The notes under the pieces were generated by a model. That model was not told where the DNA came from. It searched no databases and was given only the letters and a program-made list of their open reading frames with translations. The position numbers and the translations under genes are program-made. From positions 9,245,001-9,309,000 of the forward strand of contig BSBM01000994.1 in assembly GCA_027924585.1 (NCBI GenBank): DNA of 64,000 nt, read 5' to 3'. The first letter of the stretch is position 1, and each line of letters opens with the position of its first letter. Positions 11,560 to 22,269 of this stretch are shown piece after piece. Source of the DNA: Larix kaempferi (lineage: Eukaryota; Streptophyta; Pinopsida; Pinales; Pinaceae).

Positions 11560-11878
11560 AAGCGTCGAATATGCGACGCCGAGTTTAGGACGCGTGGATT
11601 TAAACGGCGTCTCTTTTAGTACACGTCGGCTATGCGACGGCTATACATATTTCATATATCTGACCTATTAAACGTGCTCTCTTAACCGTCCCTTAACCGA
11701 CGTGTACTAAAAGAGACGTCGCTTCATCGATGTTTACTAAACGCGCCGTCGCATATCCGACGCTTGTTGCCACATTTAAAAAAAAAATTGTACACTTGTG
11801 TTTTTTGGTAAGTTTATAAAGATAAATCCACGCGCCGTCGGATTTTTCCGTTGGATTTTGGGTCAAAATGTAGTAGTG
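11560..11878 (-). repeat. CACTA-1 5' terminal and subterminal repeat region
   Basis: Contains several CGTCGG/CCGACG words and a perfect 22-bp inverted repeat (11608-11629 against 11697-11718, core TCTCTTTTAGTACACGTCGG). It ends at 11878 with the CACTA terminus. In En/Spm elements such subterminal repeats bind the element-encoded TNPA protein. That role here is by analogy. Confidence 0.8.
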
Positions 11879-11881
11879 TGA

Positions 11882-12570
11882 GATGCATCTTTGAGGTTTT
11901 GAAAACTACTTTGGATGAAAATAAAAGAATTTATGTTGACATTACTTGTTCGGATTCTCACATGGACAATATAGAGGGGAATACATGGGTGCAAGCAGGC
12001 GAGGTGGAAGATATCCAACGCATACTACATGACATGGAATGGGTTCAAAACTCCAAGCATGAGGAAATTTGCTGGGATACTATGGAAATGAATCACATGC
12101 ATCAAGAGCAAATCCTAGATGCGATTGAAAGTAATGAGACATGATTTAATCATCTGAAGGAAATCCTCAATGAAATTCAAGCTGATCTGGATGGATTTGG
12201 CAGAGGAAATAGCGACCCCACGCTTCGACAAGAAGAGGCTTCCATGATGGAAGAAGTTTCTTATGTGCAAGCGGTTGAAGGAGGTGAACAACTTTGGGAA
12301 TGATTTCCTCAGACTCTTCATATAATTTTTGTATTGTGTTTTTTGCTTGTATCTATGTTGTTAGTTCATAAGAATATACCTTGTTAGAGGAAGAAATATA
12401 AGAATTGGAAATCACCTTCCTTTTGTTTACCAACAAGAGCTGGCTGAAGGGAAAAATGTTGTGGACCTGCCATTTTTAGCTCTCATTTTGAACTGTTTTA
12501 TGATGGTCTGTATGCGATTTGTATATTTTGTTTTAATATAAATAATTTTCTCGTTCCTGTTAAAAAAAAC
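11882..12570 (+). pseudogene. Unrecognised ORF remnant with a LINE-like 3' end
   Basis: An open stretch from about 11851 to 12144, then after one stop to about 12303, encodes a charged protein with WVQAGEVEDIQRILHDMEW and HLKEILNEIQADLDGF. It begins right at the CACTA-1 end, so it is truncated at its 5' side. About 240 bases later the sequence 'tttaatataaataattttct' then 'cgttcctgttaaaaaaaa' (near 12530-12569) resembles the AT-rich, A-tailed 3' end of plant LINEs. I do not recognise the protein. A 3' LINE fragment is the leading guess. Confidence 0.35.
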
Positions 12571-14029
12571 ATTAGATTGGTGTTCTATCTCTTCATAAGG
12601 AAGGCTTCCAATTGAGGATCTTGGGATCAAAGTGAAAAGAAAATTGGAAACTTAAAAAGCCTTCTTATGATTAAGTTTGATCTTAATCTCATTTTGAGAG
12701 GTTGGTGCTTCCATATACTCTATCCTAAATGTGTACCAATTAGGATGACTTAATGATCATGGTGGATCTACTAATCAAAAACCTTCTCGTGGGAGTGCAC
12801 AACAATTTTTTTGCAAAAATGAATGTTGTTGCTGACCATAACACTACCCTTCTTTCCCAAACCCAATTGTCCTCTTACAATGAGGAAAGGAAAAAACATT
12901 TATTCTAAACTTTTTAAGATAATGTAAAAAAAACACACATTAAATACACAAATAAGGAAGTATATTCCTTTTTAATGTTATAAATAATGAAGGTCCCTCT
13001 CATACAACTACCAATCACTAGCCAAACAAAGCAATGTTTAGTAAACAATTGATATCACTTCCTTAGTTTGGGATTTAAACTTGGGACATAGAAGCCAAGC
13101 TCTCCACTTCCATGGAAATAGTTTTCTTACAAAAAAATTTCACCAAGATTTAAATGCTTTGTAGTATGTGAAAAGAAAAATTTTCTTGTAATATTTGTCA
13201 ATTAATTGGTAGAATCCTCTCTATGTTTGTAGAAATTTTGTCAAAATACATAACAAGTCTTCTTCAATTTTTTTTTGGAATTCCAACAAATTGAGTCATC
13301 TTGAAATGGTCAAAATTCCCTAAAAGAAAATATATATGATGAAAATTGTCATCATTCCTATCAATTTTGGAAATAATTTTGATTTAAAAATAATTAAATT
13401 TCTCCATTTTAAAAATCAAAATCTTATGCAACAGAGAGTAAGACCAATAATGTGGTATCCTAAAAAATAGGAGCTATTTGGTAAAAAAACTATGCACTTT
13501 CAAACCTTTGAAAAAGTATTCAAATTTGTAAATGGTTATTCTAAAAACTATAATTATAATTAAAATGGACGATCAACTTTAAGTCTATTGATTTAGGCCA
13601 TGATATCTTAAACTATGCAATAAACACGTCAATGTGGTAATTCAAATCATGATTTGATTTTCTTATTCATATGTGTATGATGCATTGAGTAGATACCACT
13701 AGGAGAGAATGGCATCTGTGCCATGTGGTTTCTTGACATCATAAGAGTCAAATCCATCGTTAGATCTCGAACGTGAACAATACATTGAACACGGGACAAA
13801 GTAAAAATCACAATTTCAGTTATAGAGTGGGATCAAAGACATGAACCTATACTATTATGGAGTTTTCCCATGTTATTGCCTTTAAATTCATGTATTTATT
13901 TGAATGATTTAACCGCGATACAGGAAGTTATGGTATGTATATGTAAGTGGGTCTTTAATGGAAAACATCATGTAAACCGCCAACAGCCACCATATGCTCT
14001 TTACTGTCAGACATTTGTTTTCTAACAAA
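12571..14029. other. No feature recognised
   Basis: AT-rich, with short frames only and many homopolymers. I saw no motif, TIR, LTR or tandem array. Confidence 0.5.
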
Positions 14030-15010
14030 TTCTACTTGGCAACGCTTCTAACTCATAGAATCCAAAATTAATTAATTTCTTCAAAGATACTTGGTAGCGC
14101 TTCTAACTCATAGAATCCAAAATTAATTAATTCTTCAAAGATACTTGGCATCTCTTCTAACTCATAGCATCCAAAATTAATTAATTCTTCAAAGATAATT
14201 GGAAGCTCTTCTAACTCATATCATCCAAAAATAATTAGTTGTTTAAGCTTTGTATACTTCACCACCTTGTATGCTCTTCAACTTCATACATGTATGTTAG
14301 TAACATCTCCAAAGATACCAATGTTCCATACTTTGCATCTCTTCTAACTCAAATCACCCACTAGCATTGAGGATTCAAAGCTTATCCCACATAATCGACA
14401 CTCGCATTCTCTTCAACTTCAAATGTAAAACTCCTCCAAAGATAGTTGTGATTCCATGCTAGGAAACTCTTCTGGCTCAGAGCACTCAAAAACACTTAGC
14501 AATTGAAGCTTTGTACAATGCGACAACCCCTGTACTATATTTCTCTTTAGATTCACACATTCATGTGTGAAAATCCTCCAGAGATTCCAATGTTTCCATA
14601 CTTTGGATATTTTACAACTCAATGAACCCAACATCTTTTAGCCTTTGTAGCTTTTCCCACTACTTTAAACCCCCATACTCTCCAGCTTCACAAATTGGGA
14701 TGCGTAAAACTTCTCCAAAGATACCAATGTTTGCATACTTAGCATATATTCTAACTTAGAGCACCCTTCAACACATATTTGTTGAGCATATGCTCTTCAG
14801 CTTCACACAATCAGATGTGTTCAATTCCTCCAAAGACACCAATGTTTCCATACTTTTCAACTCTTCTAACATTGATGGCTCGATGCTTTGACCACTGCAC
14901 GAACCCCTTTATGCTCTTCAAATTCACACATTCATCTGTTCTCAACAATTCCAAAGATACGAATTTTTCCATACTTGGAAACTCTTCTAACTTAGAGCAC
15001 CCATGAACAT
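14030..15010 (-). pseudogene. NLR-type leucine-rich-repeat relic
   Basis: On the minus strand the region reads in shifting frames as repeats of the type found in plant TIR-NBS-LRR resistance proteins: TKLQLLSVFECSEPEEFPS, SMETLESLEDF, and several LxxLPSIFEELINFGFYELE-like copies. At 14030-14240 the unit is repeated about four times with a period near 63-66 bases ('cttctaactcatagaatcca', 'aaaattaattaattcttcaa'), about 21-22 codons, matching one LRR. Numerous stops and frameshifts show it is dead. No NB-ARC P-loop was seen at the higher-coordinate side, so only the LRR part survives. Confidence 0.7.
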
Positions 15011-15019
15011 ATAAAATTC

Positions 15020-15720
15020 GAAGATTAATTTTCTGATTATGTTGGTGGTGATGTGCACCCTTAAATTCTAATGGATATCGTTGCCTTGATTCCCGATTGC
15101 TTTGCTGCTACAGTCGATAACCCCACTATTGAGGAATCTGTTTGTCGTGTATGTGAAGATTGATTTTCTGATTATGATGGGGGTGATGTGAACCCTTAAC
15201 TTATAATGGATAATGTTTCCCTGCTTCCTAATTGCTCTGCTGATGTAGCCGATACCCCAACTCTTGAGGGTTCTGTTTCTCATGTATTAGTTGGTGAGAT
15301 GAATGATGTTGCTGCCCTTGTGATGGAGGATACTGCTCAAACTGGTGATGGGGAATTTGAGAAGAACCATGGGGTTGTTGCATCTTCTCCTGGTTCTACT
15401 GATTAGGGGGAATATCTTGATATACTTGACTAGAAATCAAATGTGGCTCTTGTAGCTGCAATTATAAAATGTCTTGATGTAGTTTTAGTGTCTGTTGTTC
15501 AAATTGAAATGACCTCTATTGTTGTTTCTCATGAAGCTGCAAATGGTGTTCCTCAACCACGTCATTAAGTGGAGGATGCTAAAAATGTTCATGATTAGGT
15601 ACAAGAGTTAATGGATGACTATGTTTCTGCAAATTCATATCTGGATGAGTGTCTGCATGTGGAAATGGATGATTCCAATGGTTATGTGCCTAAAGATTGT
15701 TGTGATTCTATCTATCCCTA
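15020..15720 (+). pseudogene. Degenerate unrecognised coding remnant with a 135-bp tandem duplication
   Basis: A frame from 15206 to 15403 (SVSHVLVGEMNDVAALVMED) continues in the same sense after several stops to about 15720. The segments starting at 15020 and 15155 are tandem copies with a period of 135 bases; both contain 'ttttctgattatg' then 'gatgtg' and 'accctta'. The protein is Val/Asp/Ser-rich and I do not recognise it. Confidence 0.35.
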
Positions 15721-15739
15721 TAGGTGTTTGACAATCACT

Positions 15740-18010
15740 AGCCTCCACCTATTTTTCCCTCACTTTTTTTATAGAAAAGGGTTCTTCTCACCAAGCTGAG
15801 TAGGTTGCAATTGTTGCATTTGGGTGTAGTTGCCTTGACCTTGACTAGATGTCTGAGATCCTTGCATTTGTCCCTCAATATGACTCCAAGTAATAACTTG
15901 TTGATGTTACCAAGGAGACTTAGAAAGGATATCCTTACATTGCTCCCGCCGACCTTGAATACTTCCACCAACTCCTCTGAATATTTCTTCTTGAAATTGG
16001 CCCAGTTGAATGTAAGACTCCTTATTCATATTTTGTTGCTGCTGCACAAAGTCCAAATGAAGTTATTCTATTGTCTTTAATGACTTCTCATGGTTCCCTT
16101 CCCTCCTTGATTGAGGTATTAACTGACTATATTTTTGTACAACACTCCCAAGTCCCACTGGAAAAATAATGCTCTTTAAGTCGTCCCATAGGGAAAATCA
16201 ACACTCATGTTGGTTATTGCATAGACATATAAGAGTTGTCTCTATTGGCATGGAATGCTTCCATAGGTTAATGAACTACAAATCTTTCATTACCTGGAAG
16301 AGAATCATTAGGTTTATTTCTCCAAACAATTCCAGATTTAGCAGACCAATCTTGTGATAAATCCTTTTGTGAGCCATTTGAATGTGATGGTGCATCCCTA
16401 CTCTACTATCTTACTCTGTATATGCACTACCTTGAGAGTCACTTGCTAGATTAATTGGATATTCTCTTCCCAATGCATTTCAATTATAAGTACTTTTATC
16501 TTTACTAAGATCAAATATCTGACCAAATGCTTTTTCTTCCAATGCATTCTTTGGAGGCCTGACATTGTCATTATTCTCTAATCCATGATGAGCGAAGTCA
16601 GATCCTTTCCTCTTCTTAGGTGACAATGCTTCAACATCCACCTTGAATTCAGACTTGAAGGGATTGTCATTGACATTATTTGTATCATCATCAAGAAGGC
16701 CGTGCTCTATGAGTAATTCCTCCTCACATGAGGCCGCAATTCGTTGCCTTTTGTTACTCATGGCATCATCTTTCTTTGTCTGATCCAGAAAGAAAGCACT
16801 AGCTCTATCTCCATGCATGTGATTCAAAGATTGAATATTATGCTTGTATTTAGAGGAAAGTGAATGAAGAGGACCCTCACTTCCTAAAAATATCTTATCA
16901 GGTGTTCCATCTCTACCTTTAAGTAATACTTCCATCTCCATGGTCCTTTAAAAAAACCACCATCTCTTGGACCTTGCATATCTTTTCCCCCATCCATTCA
17001 AACTCTCTTTCGTGTTCCCTGCATAAATTCTGATTGCAGAGCTTGAGAATCCCTATACTCATAAGGTCTTTGCATTCCCATTTCATTATCCCTATTCATG
17101 ACATGAACATTGTGTTCCATGTGTTGCATACCAATTTCTACAACATAATTTTCTCTCTTAAAGGATATCTCCCTGATGCGTTCAAAAGGTGCACTCACAC
17201 CTTGAATCCCTCCTTGTGCAGGCTCAAATCCTTCAAAGTGAATCGATGGCTTATTACCTACCCTTAACAGTGTTGGCATGACATCGTAGTTCCCATCACC
17301 CTTTTCATAGTGTCCACTCATTAAATCATTGTACAAATCCCTATGTATTTGATAGTCATCACACTGACTCACATCATCCGCTTTTCCATTATACATATTT
17401 TGCGTAGTGTGCCGAATGTAATTACACCGCATGTCTGTTGCCTCCTCCAAACATATTGGATTGTTGAACCATACCCTTCCGATGTTGATCTAAGAACCAT
17501 TGAGACATCATCTTTCTCTCCCTCTTACTTTCCCTCTCCATGTGCCTTTACCTCCCCCTCTCCCTCTCTTCCTCAATCAACCAACTATTCCCTACGTTCC
17601 TTCCATCATTTTCCAAGCAACCCATATGACAACTCCCTCCACCGCCAACAAATACACCAACCAAAATTCCAAACCTATAAAATCCATGTACATCATATGC
17701 AGAAAGAAGACCGAGCTGTGATATTGTGGAACATGTAAATATTGCAAACCTGGTTGTTCCAAGAATCCTTCATGTATACCATAATTTGGCTCTAACTGCC
17801 GTGCAAATATCCTGGGAGGTGAAATGGGTCGATTAAAGTGATGTCTTGGTAAAAATGGTGATGAAATTACATTCAGAAAATGATAATGATGCAAGAGCAC
17901 ATGCATAGGCTCCTCCTCATGAACACTAGGAGGAATACTAGGGGCTCTACCACAGAATGGAAAATGTGAATGGGAGCAACCGAGGTGAATCATTCCCATG
18001 GATTTCCTCC
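15740..18010 (-). pseudogene. Broken Q-rich, nuclear-type host protein relic (intronless)
   Basis: Several minus-strand frames follow one another: 17999-17592 (His/Pro-rich, RHHFNRPISPPRIFARQLEP), 17450-16998 (Glu/Arg/Met-rich), 16941-16480 (contains KRQRIAAS and the NLS-like SPKKRKGSDF), then after frameshifts to about 15740 a Gln-rich part (QGQGNYTQMQQLQPTQLGEK). No splice sites are needed to join them, only frameshifts and stops, which suggests a processed or large-exon pseudogene. The low-complexity composition and NLS suggest a nuclear regulatory protein. The family is not recognised. Confidence 0.45.
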
Positions 18011-18519
18011 ATATCTAAAGGATGAAATATTTGAATGTTATTATTATCGTATTCAATGGGGTTTTCAACATTTAAAGTATGGTTTTTGCGAGGTTTTCCT
18101 TTTCAACAACAGATATCGTGTTTGAATCGGGAAAATAACAAAACTTGTAAAGAAGTAAATATGTGAATAAATTGCTTGGAACCTGGAATTCAAGTGTGCA
18201 CCATTGTTTGATGGGTTCGATCCTTCGACATGTCCCCTATGGATCGTGGGTATGGAAAATAGGTTTATGTAAGGCCTACCACTTCATGCCCTACAATACC
18301 AAGATAATGTAGGATAACCCAAAACCTGCAAAGAGGATCATAGAGAGGTATATTGATTTTATTAACAAATGAGAAAAAAAATTCCTAAGGTTTTGATTTG
18401 ACAACAGGTCCACGTAGGTGAAAATAAAATTTAATTTCTGAGGAAAACATACATGGAAGCATTCCATTGGTCCTAGGGATGGGGAATCTACTACAGTTTC
18501 TAGACAATGTGTGCGTTGA
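18011..18519. other. No feature recognised
   Basis: A stretch between the Q-rich relic and the start of homology to the tandem LTR element. No motif was seen. Confidence 0.4.
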
Positions 18520-19259
18520 ATAAATGCCTACGATGTAATTAATGTGCAAAATAAGTTTTTGAAGTTTTTAAACAACAAAAAGAAATTCAAATTGCATGAT
18601 ATTTCTCTTACTAAAAAAGAAGGGTCTAAGGGGGCTCATGAAGAAGTTCTTGTAGAAAAAATAATTGAAGTATCTAGACACAATGAATGAAGAGTCTGAG
18701 GTTTAATCAAAAGAAGAAGCTACAAAAGCACATGAAGGAAATCCCTAGGAAGGACATAATGAAGAATAATATAAGGGGCTACATGACTCAAAGTAAACAT
18801 AGGTTGAAGAGTCAAATACCAAAGAACAAATTGCTAAGGTTGTTGTATATCGCCACCCACACCACCTAGAGAAACAACAATTATTAAGGCAAGGCACTAA
18901 ATATGGAGAAACAACAAACTAACCATGGACAAATGTAGAACTACAAATGCACTAAATATGGAGGTACATCGAGAACTAAAAGCAATGCATGGAGCTATCA
19001 AAGTAACACAATGACGACATGGAACCAAATGAGCAACAATAATCAAGATCAAGGTGGAAAGGTAGCATTTGGATCCATGTACACATTTCACTAGGATGGA
19101 TGGATGCTCATGCTTGGTACCAATTGACTACATTGCTTAGTAGAGCATATTACATGACTTCCTCCTATGTTTGGAGGATGAAACATCTGAATATGGATGG
19201 AATGTAAAGTAGAGAGGGAGGAAAATATGGGGTACCTAGGGAGGCACTGAAGGGGATAA
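18520..19259 (+). mobile_element. 3' internal end of a first copy of the tandem LTR element (int0)
   Basis: Homologous to 33885-34788: both contain 'catgatatttctcttactaa', 'aaaagcacatgaaggaaat', 'aaagcaatgcatggagctat', and end in a polypurine run ('aggggataa' at 19251-19259) immediately before an LTR. The remains of the coding part resemble the end of a Ty3/gypsy protease region (INVQ-KFLKF, DISLTKKEG). It is truncated at the left. Confidence 0.65.
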
Positions 19260-19444
19260 TGTATGTTGTGTATCCATAATTATGGAATAGGCCCACTTGG
19301 TAGTTGGTGTGTAATAAATATATCCATTAGGTAGTTAGAGGAAACAATATAATAATAAAGGGTTGTTGGCATAGACCCCTAGGAATACTCACGAGAAAGT
19401 ATAAAAATACATGAGTACCATTGTATTATATATGTTGGATGCTA
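19260..19444 (+). repeat. LTR-A of the tandem non-autonomous LTR element
   Basis: About 185 bases beginning TGTATGTTGTG after the purine tract and ending just before TGGTATCATAACAAGC (19445-19460), which resembles an initiator-Met primer-binding site. It aligns with LTR-B at 34789-34955 ('ggtagttagaggaaa', 'atataataataaagggt', 'catagacccct'). LTR-B lacks about 20 bases near its start. Confidence 0.7.
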
Positions 19445-19701
19445 TGGTATCATAACAAGCATGGATTGTGGAGTGATTCATTCCATAAGGAGTATTTGAT
19501 GGTGTTACCCTAGCTTAAGGTTCTTCTTTATATTCATGAGTTCATTTTTATTTGGATGTGTTTGTGTTATTTTTGAATTTTAAGGCTCCTATAGCATTTG
19601 TGATTCATTTATGGGTTAGGTGTTACTACGTGTTGGATGATGACTGTATTGTTTTCTAATAAGCATGGCTTGTGGAGTGATTCCTCCTGTAAGGATTATT
19701 T
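19445..19701 (+). mobile_element. 5' leader of the middle copy (int1), interrupted by the gypsy element
   Basis: The leader contains a tandemly duplicated unit of about 210 bases ('catggattgtggagtgattc', 'ttccataaggag', 'ctaccttaagg'). The second copy is cut by the gypsy insertion at 19701/32773. The leader resumes at 32778 ('gttggtgttgttctacctta'), so the two sides join in register. Confidence 0.7.
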
Positions 19702-22221
19702 TGTCACATCCCCGATCCCCTTAGTGTCCTTTAGAGTGATGGGGGAATGACCTGATAAATTTTTTTTCCAAACTTATCTGCAACTCTTCCCTTTTACACA
19801 GCCGCAATGAATGTGGTCCACAATATGCAATTCCACAAGCAGCAAGCCGCAATCTGTAAGTCAGAAGTAGGAACACCAATTACAAAGCATCAAAGAAACA
19901 CCTCTCCGACTTCCACAATCCTCAATGTGGGATTCAGAAATTCAGAACTCCAAATACACGGCGGCGAAGAAACACCTCTCCGACTTCCGCAATCTGCGAT
20001 GCAGGATTCAAAAAGTCAGAACGCCAAATACACGACGTCGAAGAAACACCTCTCCGACTTTTGCAATCTGCAATCCGCGATGCGGGATTCAGAAAGTTGG
20101 AACTCCAAATATCCAACTACGTCGAATTGCGCCTCTGACTTCTACAATCCACGATGCGGAAGTCCGAAATCGAAACTCTAAAATCGCAGCTCTAGGAAAA
20201 TTACTCCTCCGACTTCCGCACTTTGCAATCCGGTTGTGGGATTTGAAAGTTGGAACTCCCAAATCACCATGCCGAGAACTCATGCCTACAACTTCCGCGA
20301 TCCGCAATCCGCACTACAGGTTCAGAAAGTTGGAAGTCGGCCATATACCCCTGTTACTTCCAACTTCTCAGGATGATAAATTCCTCATCCTAAGTCCATT
20401 TTTGGCAAACTCGGTACCATTGGAAATCTATCAACGAGATCTATGAAATGGTGTGATCCTCTGCCATACCTGAGAACTCCGACCTTATCACTTATCCAAC
20501 CAAAATGTTGCCTTGAACTCCATCAAATCCTCTTTACCCCACTGTCAAGATCCCTGATAACACCCTGTCATGGCACCCTGTCATGGCTCCTCCCTTCATC
20601 TGACCCACATAGGGGAATGAACACAATAGGGGATGTCTAATTCACCCTCTAAGTCCATATGATGAACCACAAACCTTCTAGGGAGGTGTGCAATGCATAG
20701 TAAACATACATAGTGGAATTAAATCTAGTTAATGCATCTACAACATGCAAGACTAACAACATATTATCACCAACAAAATGATGAAACAAACAACAAATGA
20801 ACCAGCCTCATGTTTAGGTTTATACACAAATTTCCTACTGATTAGTTCCATATGATTATTGCATTCAAATTGACTTGAAATAACCAATAAACACAACATA
20901 AGAAGTAATACCATTTAGAACCACAAAGAGCACTTATCTTATAAGATGAACTGTCTAAACAACTGGATATGTGAGAGCAATGTTCCACCCAACCATAGGT
21001 CTTTGTACAACCTATATTCTTTCACCTAAGAAACCACCCCTGAGCTGGGCTGTGTATCCACTAAGGAGGAACTAAAAAGGCTCACCCACAACCATGGTTT
21101 CACACAGCAGACATGCTAAGACAACACATAGTTGGGTTTATCAAGCATTTAAGGAACAATGGAGGAGGATGATAATCCAATTATCTCAACCTCAGAGGTG
21201 CAAGCCGCTCAATTCTCACTTAGACAACCTTGGCACCCACAATACCTACCACACCCAACACAAGGAAGGTCCCCTTCTCTGATGCACAATTCCTCAAGCG
21301 CCCCTTCCCTTCAGTGATCTTCAGGGTGGGCATAGAAAGGTCCAATCTGCTGGTTCCTTGAGATTCTAGCGTTCACTTGTTTTATCAAGAAACCCTACCT
21401 TCTGTCCTCTTCTTCTCTATCATTCCCACTTGGGTTTCCTCAATTTCTATGGCCAAAGCAACTCTATTTCACAGTTGGGTTCTTGACTATCCACTCAAGG
21501 TTTTATCACGGGTTTCTAAGCGTATCACACTATGTAATTTTTCCCTAGGGTTTAGACCGACGGATCCCCTGCTGGATTGAACTTCACACACCAATTTTTG
21601 GGTGAGTTCGACACTCTAAATTGAGGTTATTCTCAGAATCACGATTTTCTTCTTTCTTCACTGATCATCTCTCTATTCTGCCTCCAAACTTTTGTTGCTA
21701 GTCCCTAATGGAATGGGGACAAGCAAACGAATTCCTAGGAGGCAGAGTTACTTTTGGATCAAGACAAACAAAGCCCCATACCCTGCCATCCAAATTTTGG
21801 GGTTTCCCACACTCCACCGACCTCATGAGAAGTTTCTACAACCACTTCCTGTAGCAGAATTAAATGTCAATAAGGAAGGTCAAATGGGTTCTAAAGGTGA
21901 CATTTGGAAGTCTATGGTTCAATCCCACAACCCCCTCACCTATCCCTAGTGGATACACATGGCCCCCTCTTATTAGTTGCCTCCATAGCCAGTTTCTTTG
22001 GTATTTTTATTGCAATGTTAATATTTACATCATTTACAATGTTGCATGGCTTAATAACACATGGATAACAAAATATCTAATACTTTCCTTTTACATAAAA
22101 ATCAAGCATCCACTAGCGGGGCCTTGGCCTTGAGCTCCACGCTAGGAAAACATACATCGCATGTATACAATATTTACATTGAAATCCAATATGTTCTAAG
22201 GGTCGAAATGGGGATGCTACA
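19702..22221 (-). repeat. 3' LTR of the gypsy chromovirus, with internal minisatellite
   Basis: 2520 bases. At about 19830-20330 it contains four to six imperfect tandem units of 72-76 bases with the core 'gaagaaacacctctccgact' followed by 'tccgcaatc' and 'gattcagaaagt'. The frames seen through this region in both strands are repeat artefacts. The sequence next to it on the internal side (22222-22240, minus-strand 'taagggggatgga') is the polypurine tract. Confidence 0.9.
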
Positions 22222-22269
22222 TTTCCATCCCCCTTAGAACAATACCATCCTCGGTGTTCTCAAAACTGA

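Larger units (their letters stand above)
1..11878 (-). mobile_element. CACTA-1: CACTA (En/Spm) DNA transposon, minus strand, truncated by the left window edge
   Basis: The 5' terminus is at 11878. Read on the minus strand it begins CACTACTACATTTTGACCC, a canonical CACTA end, and is followed inward by CGTCGG-type subterminal repeats, tandem leader repeats and a Tnp2-type transposase gene running toward position 965. The three bases outside the end (11879-11881) are TGA, the candidate target-site duplication. The matching 3' terminus is not in the window, so the TSD cannot be confirmed and the left limit is unknown. Intron 1 of the transposase carries about 5 kb of extra DNA. Sequence at about 855-962 matches the 3' part of the second CACTA element, showing the two are related families. 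Confidence 0.85.

Noticed and set aside
11879-11881. TGA as confirmed TSD of CACTA-1
   Set aside because: The other end of the element is outside the window, so the duplication cannot be checked.
19807-20446. Several long frames on both strands
   Set aside because: All lie in the LTR minisatellite of the gypsy element and reappear as similar frames in the other LTR (27240-27930).
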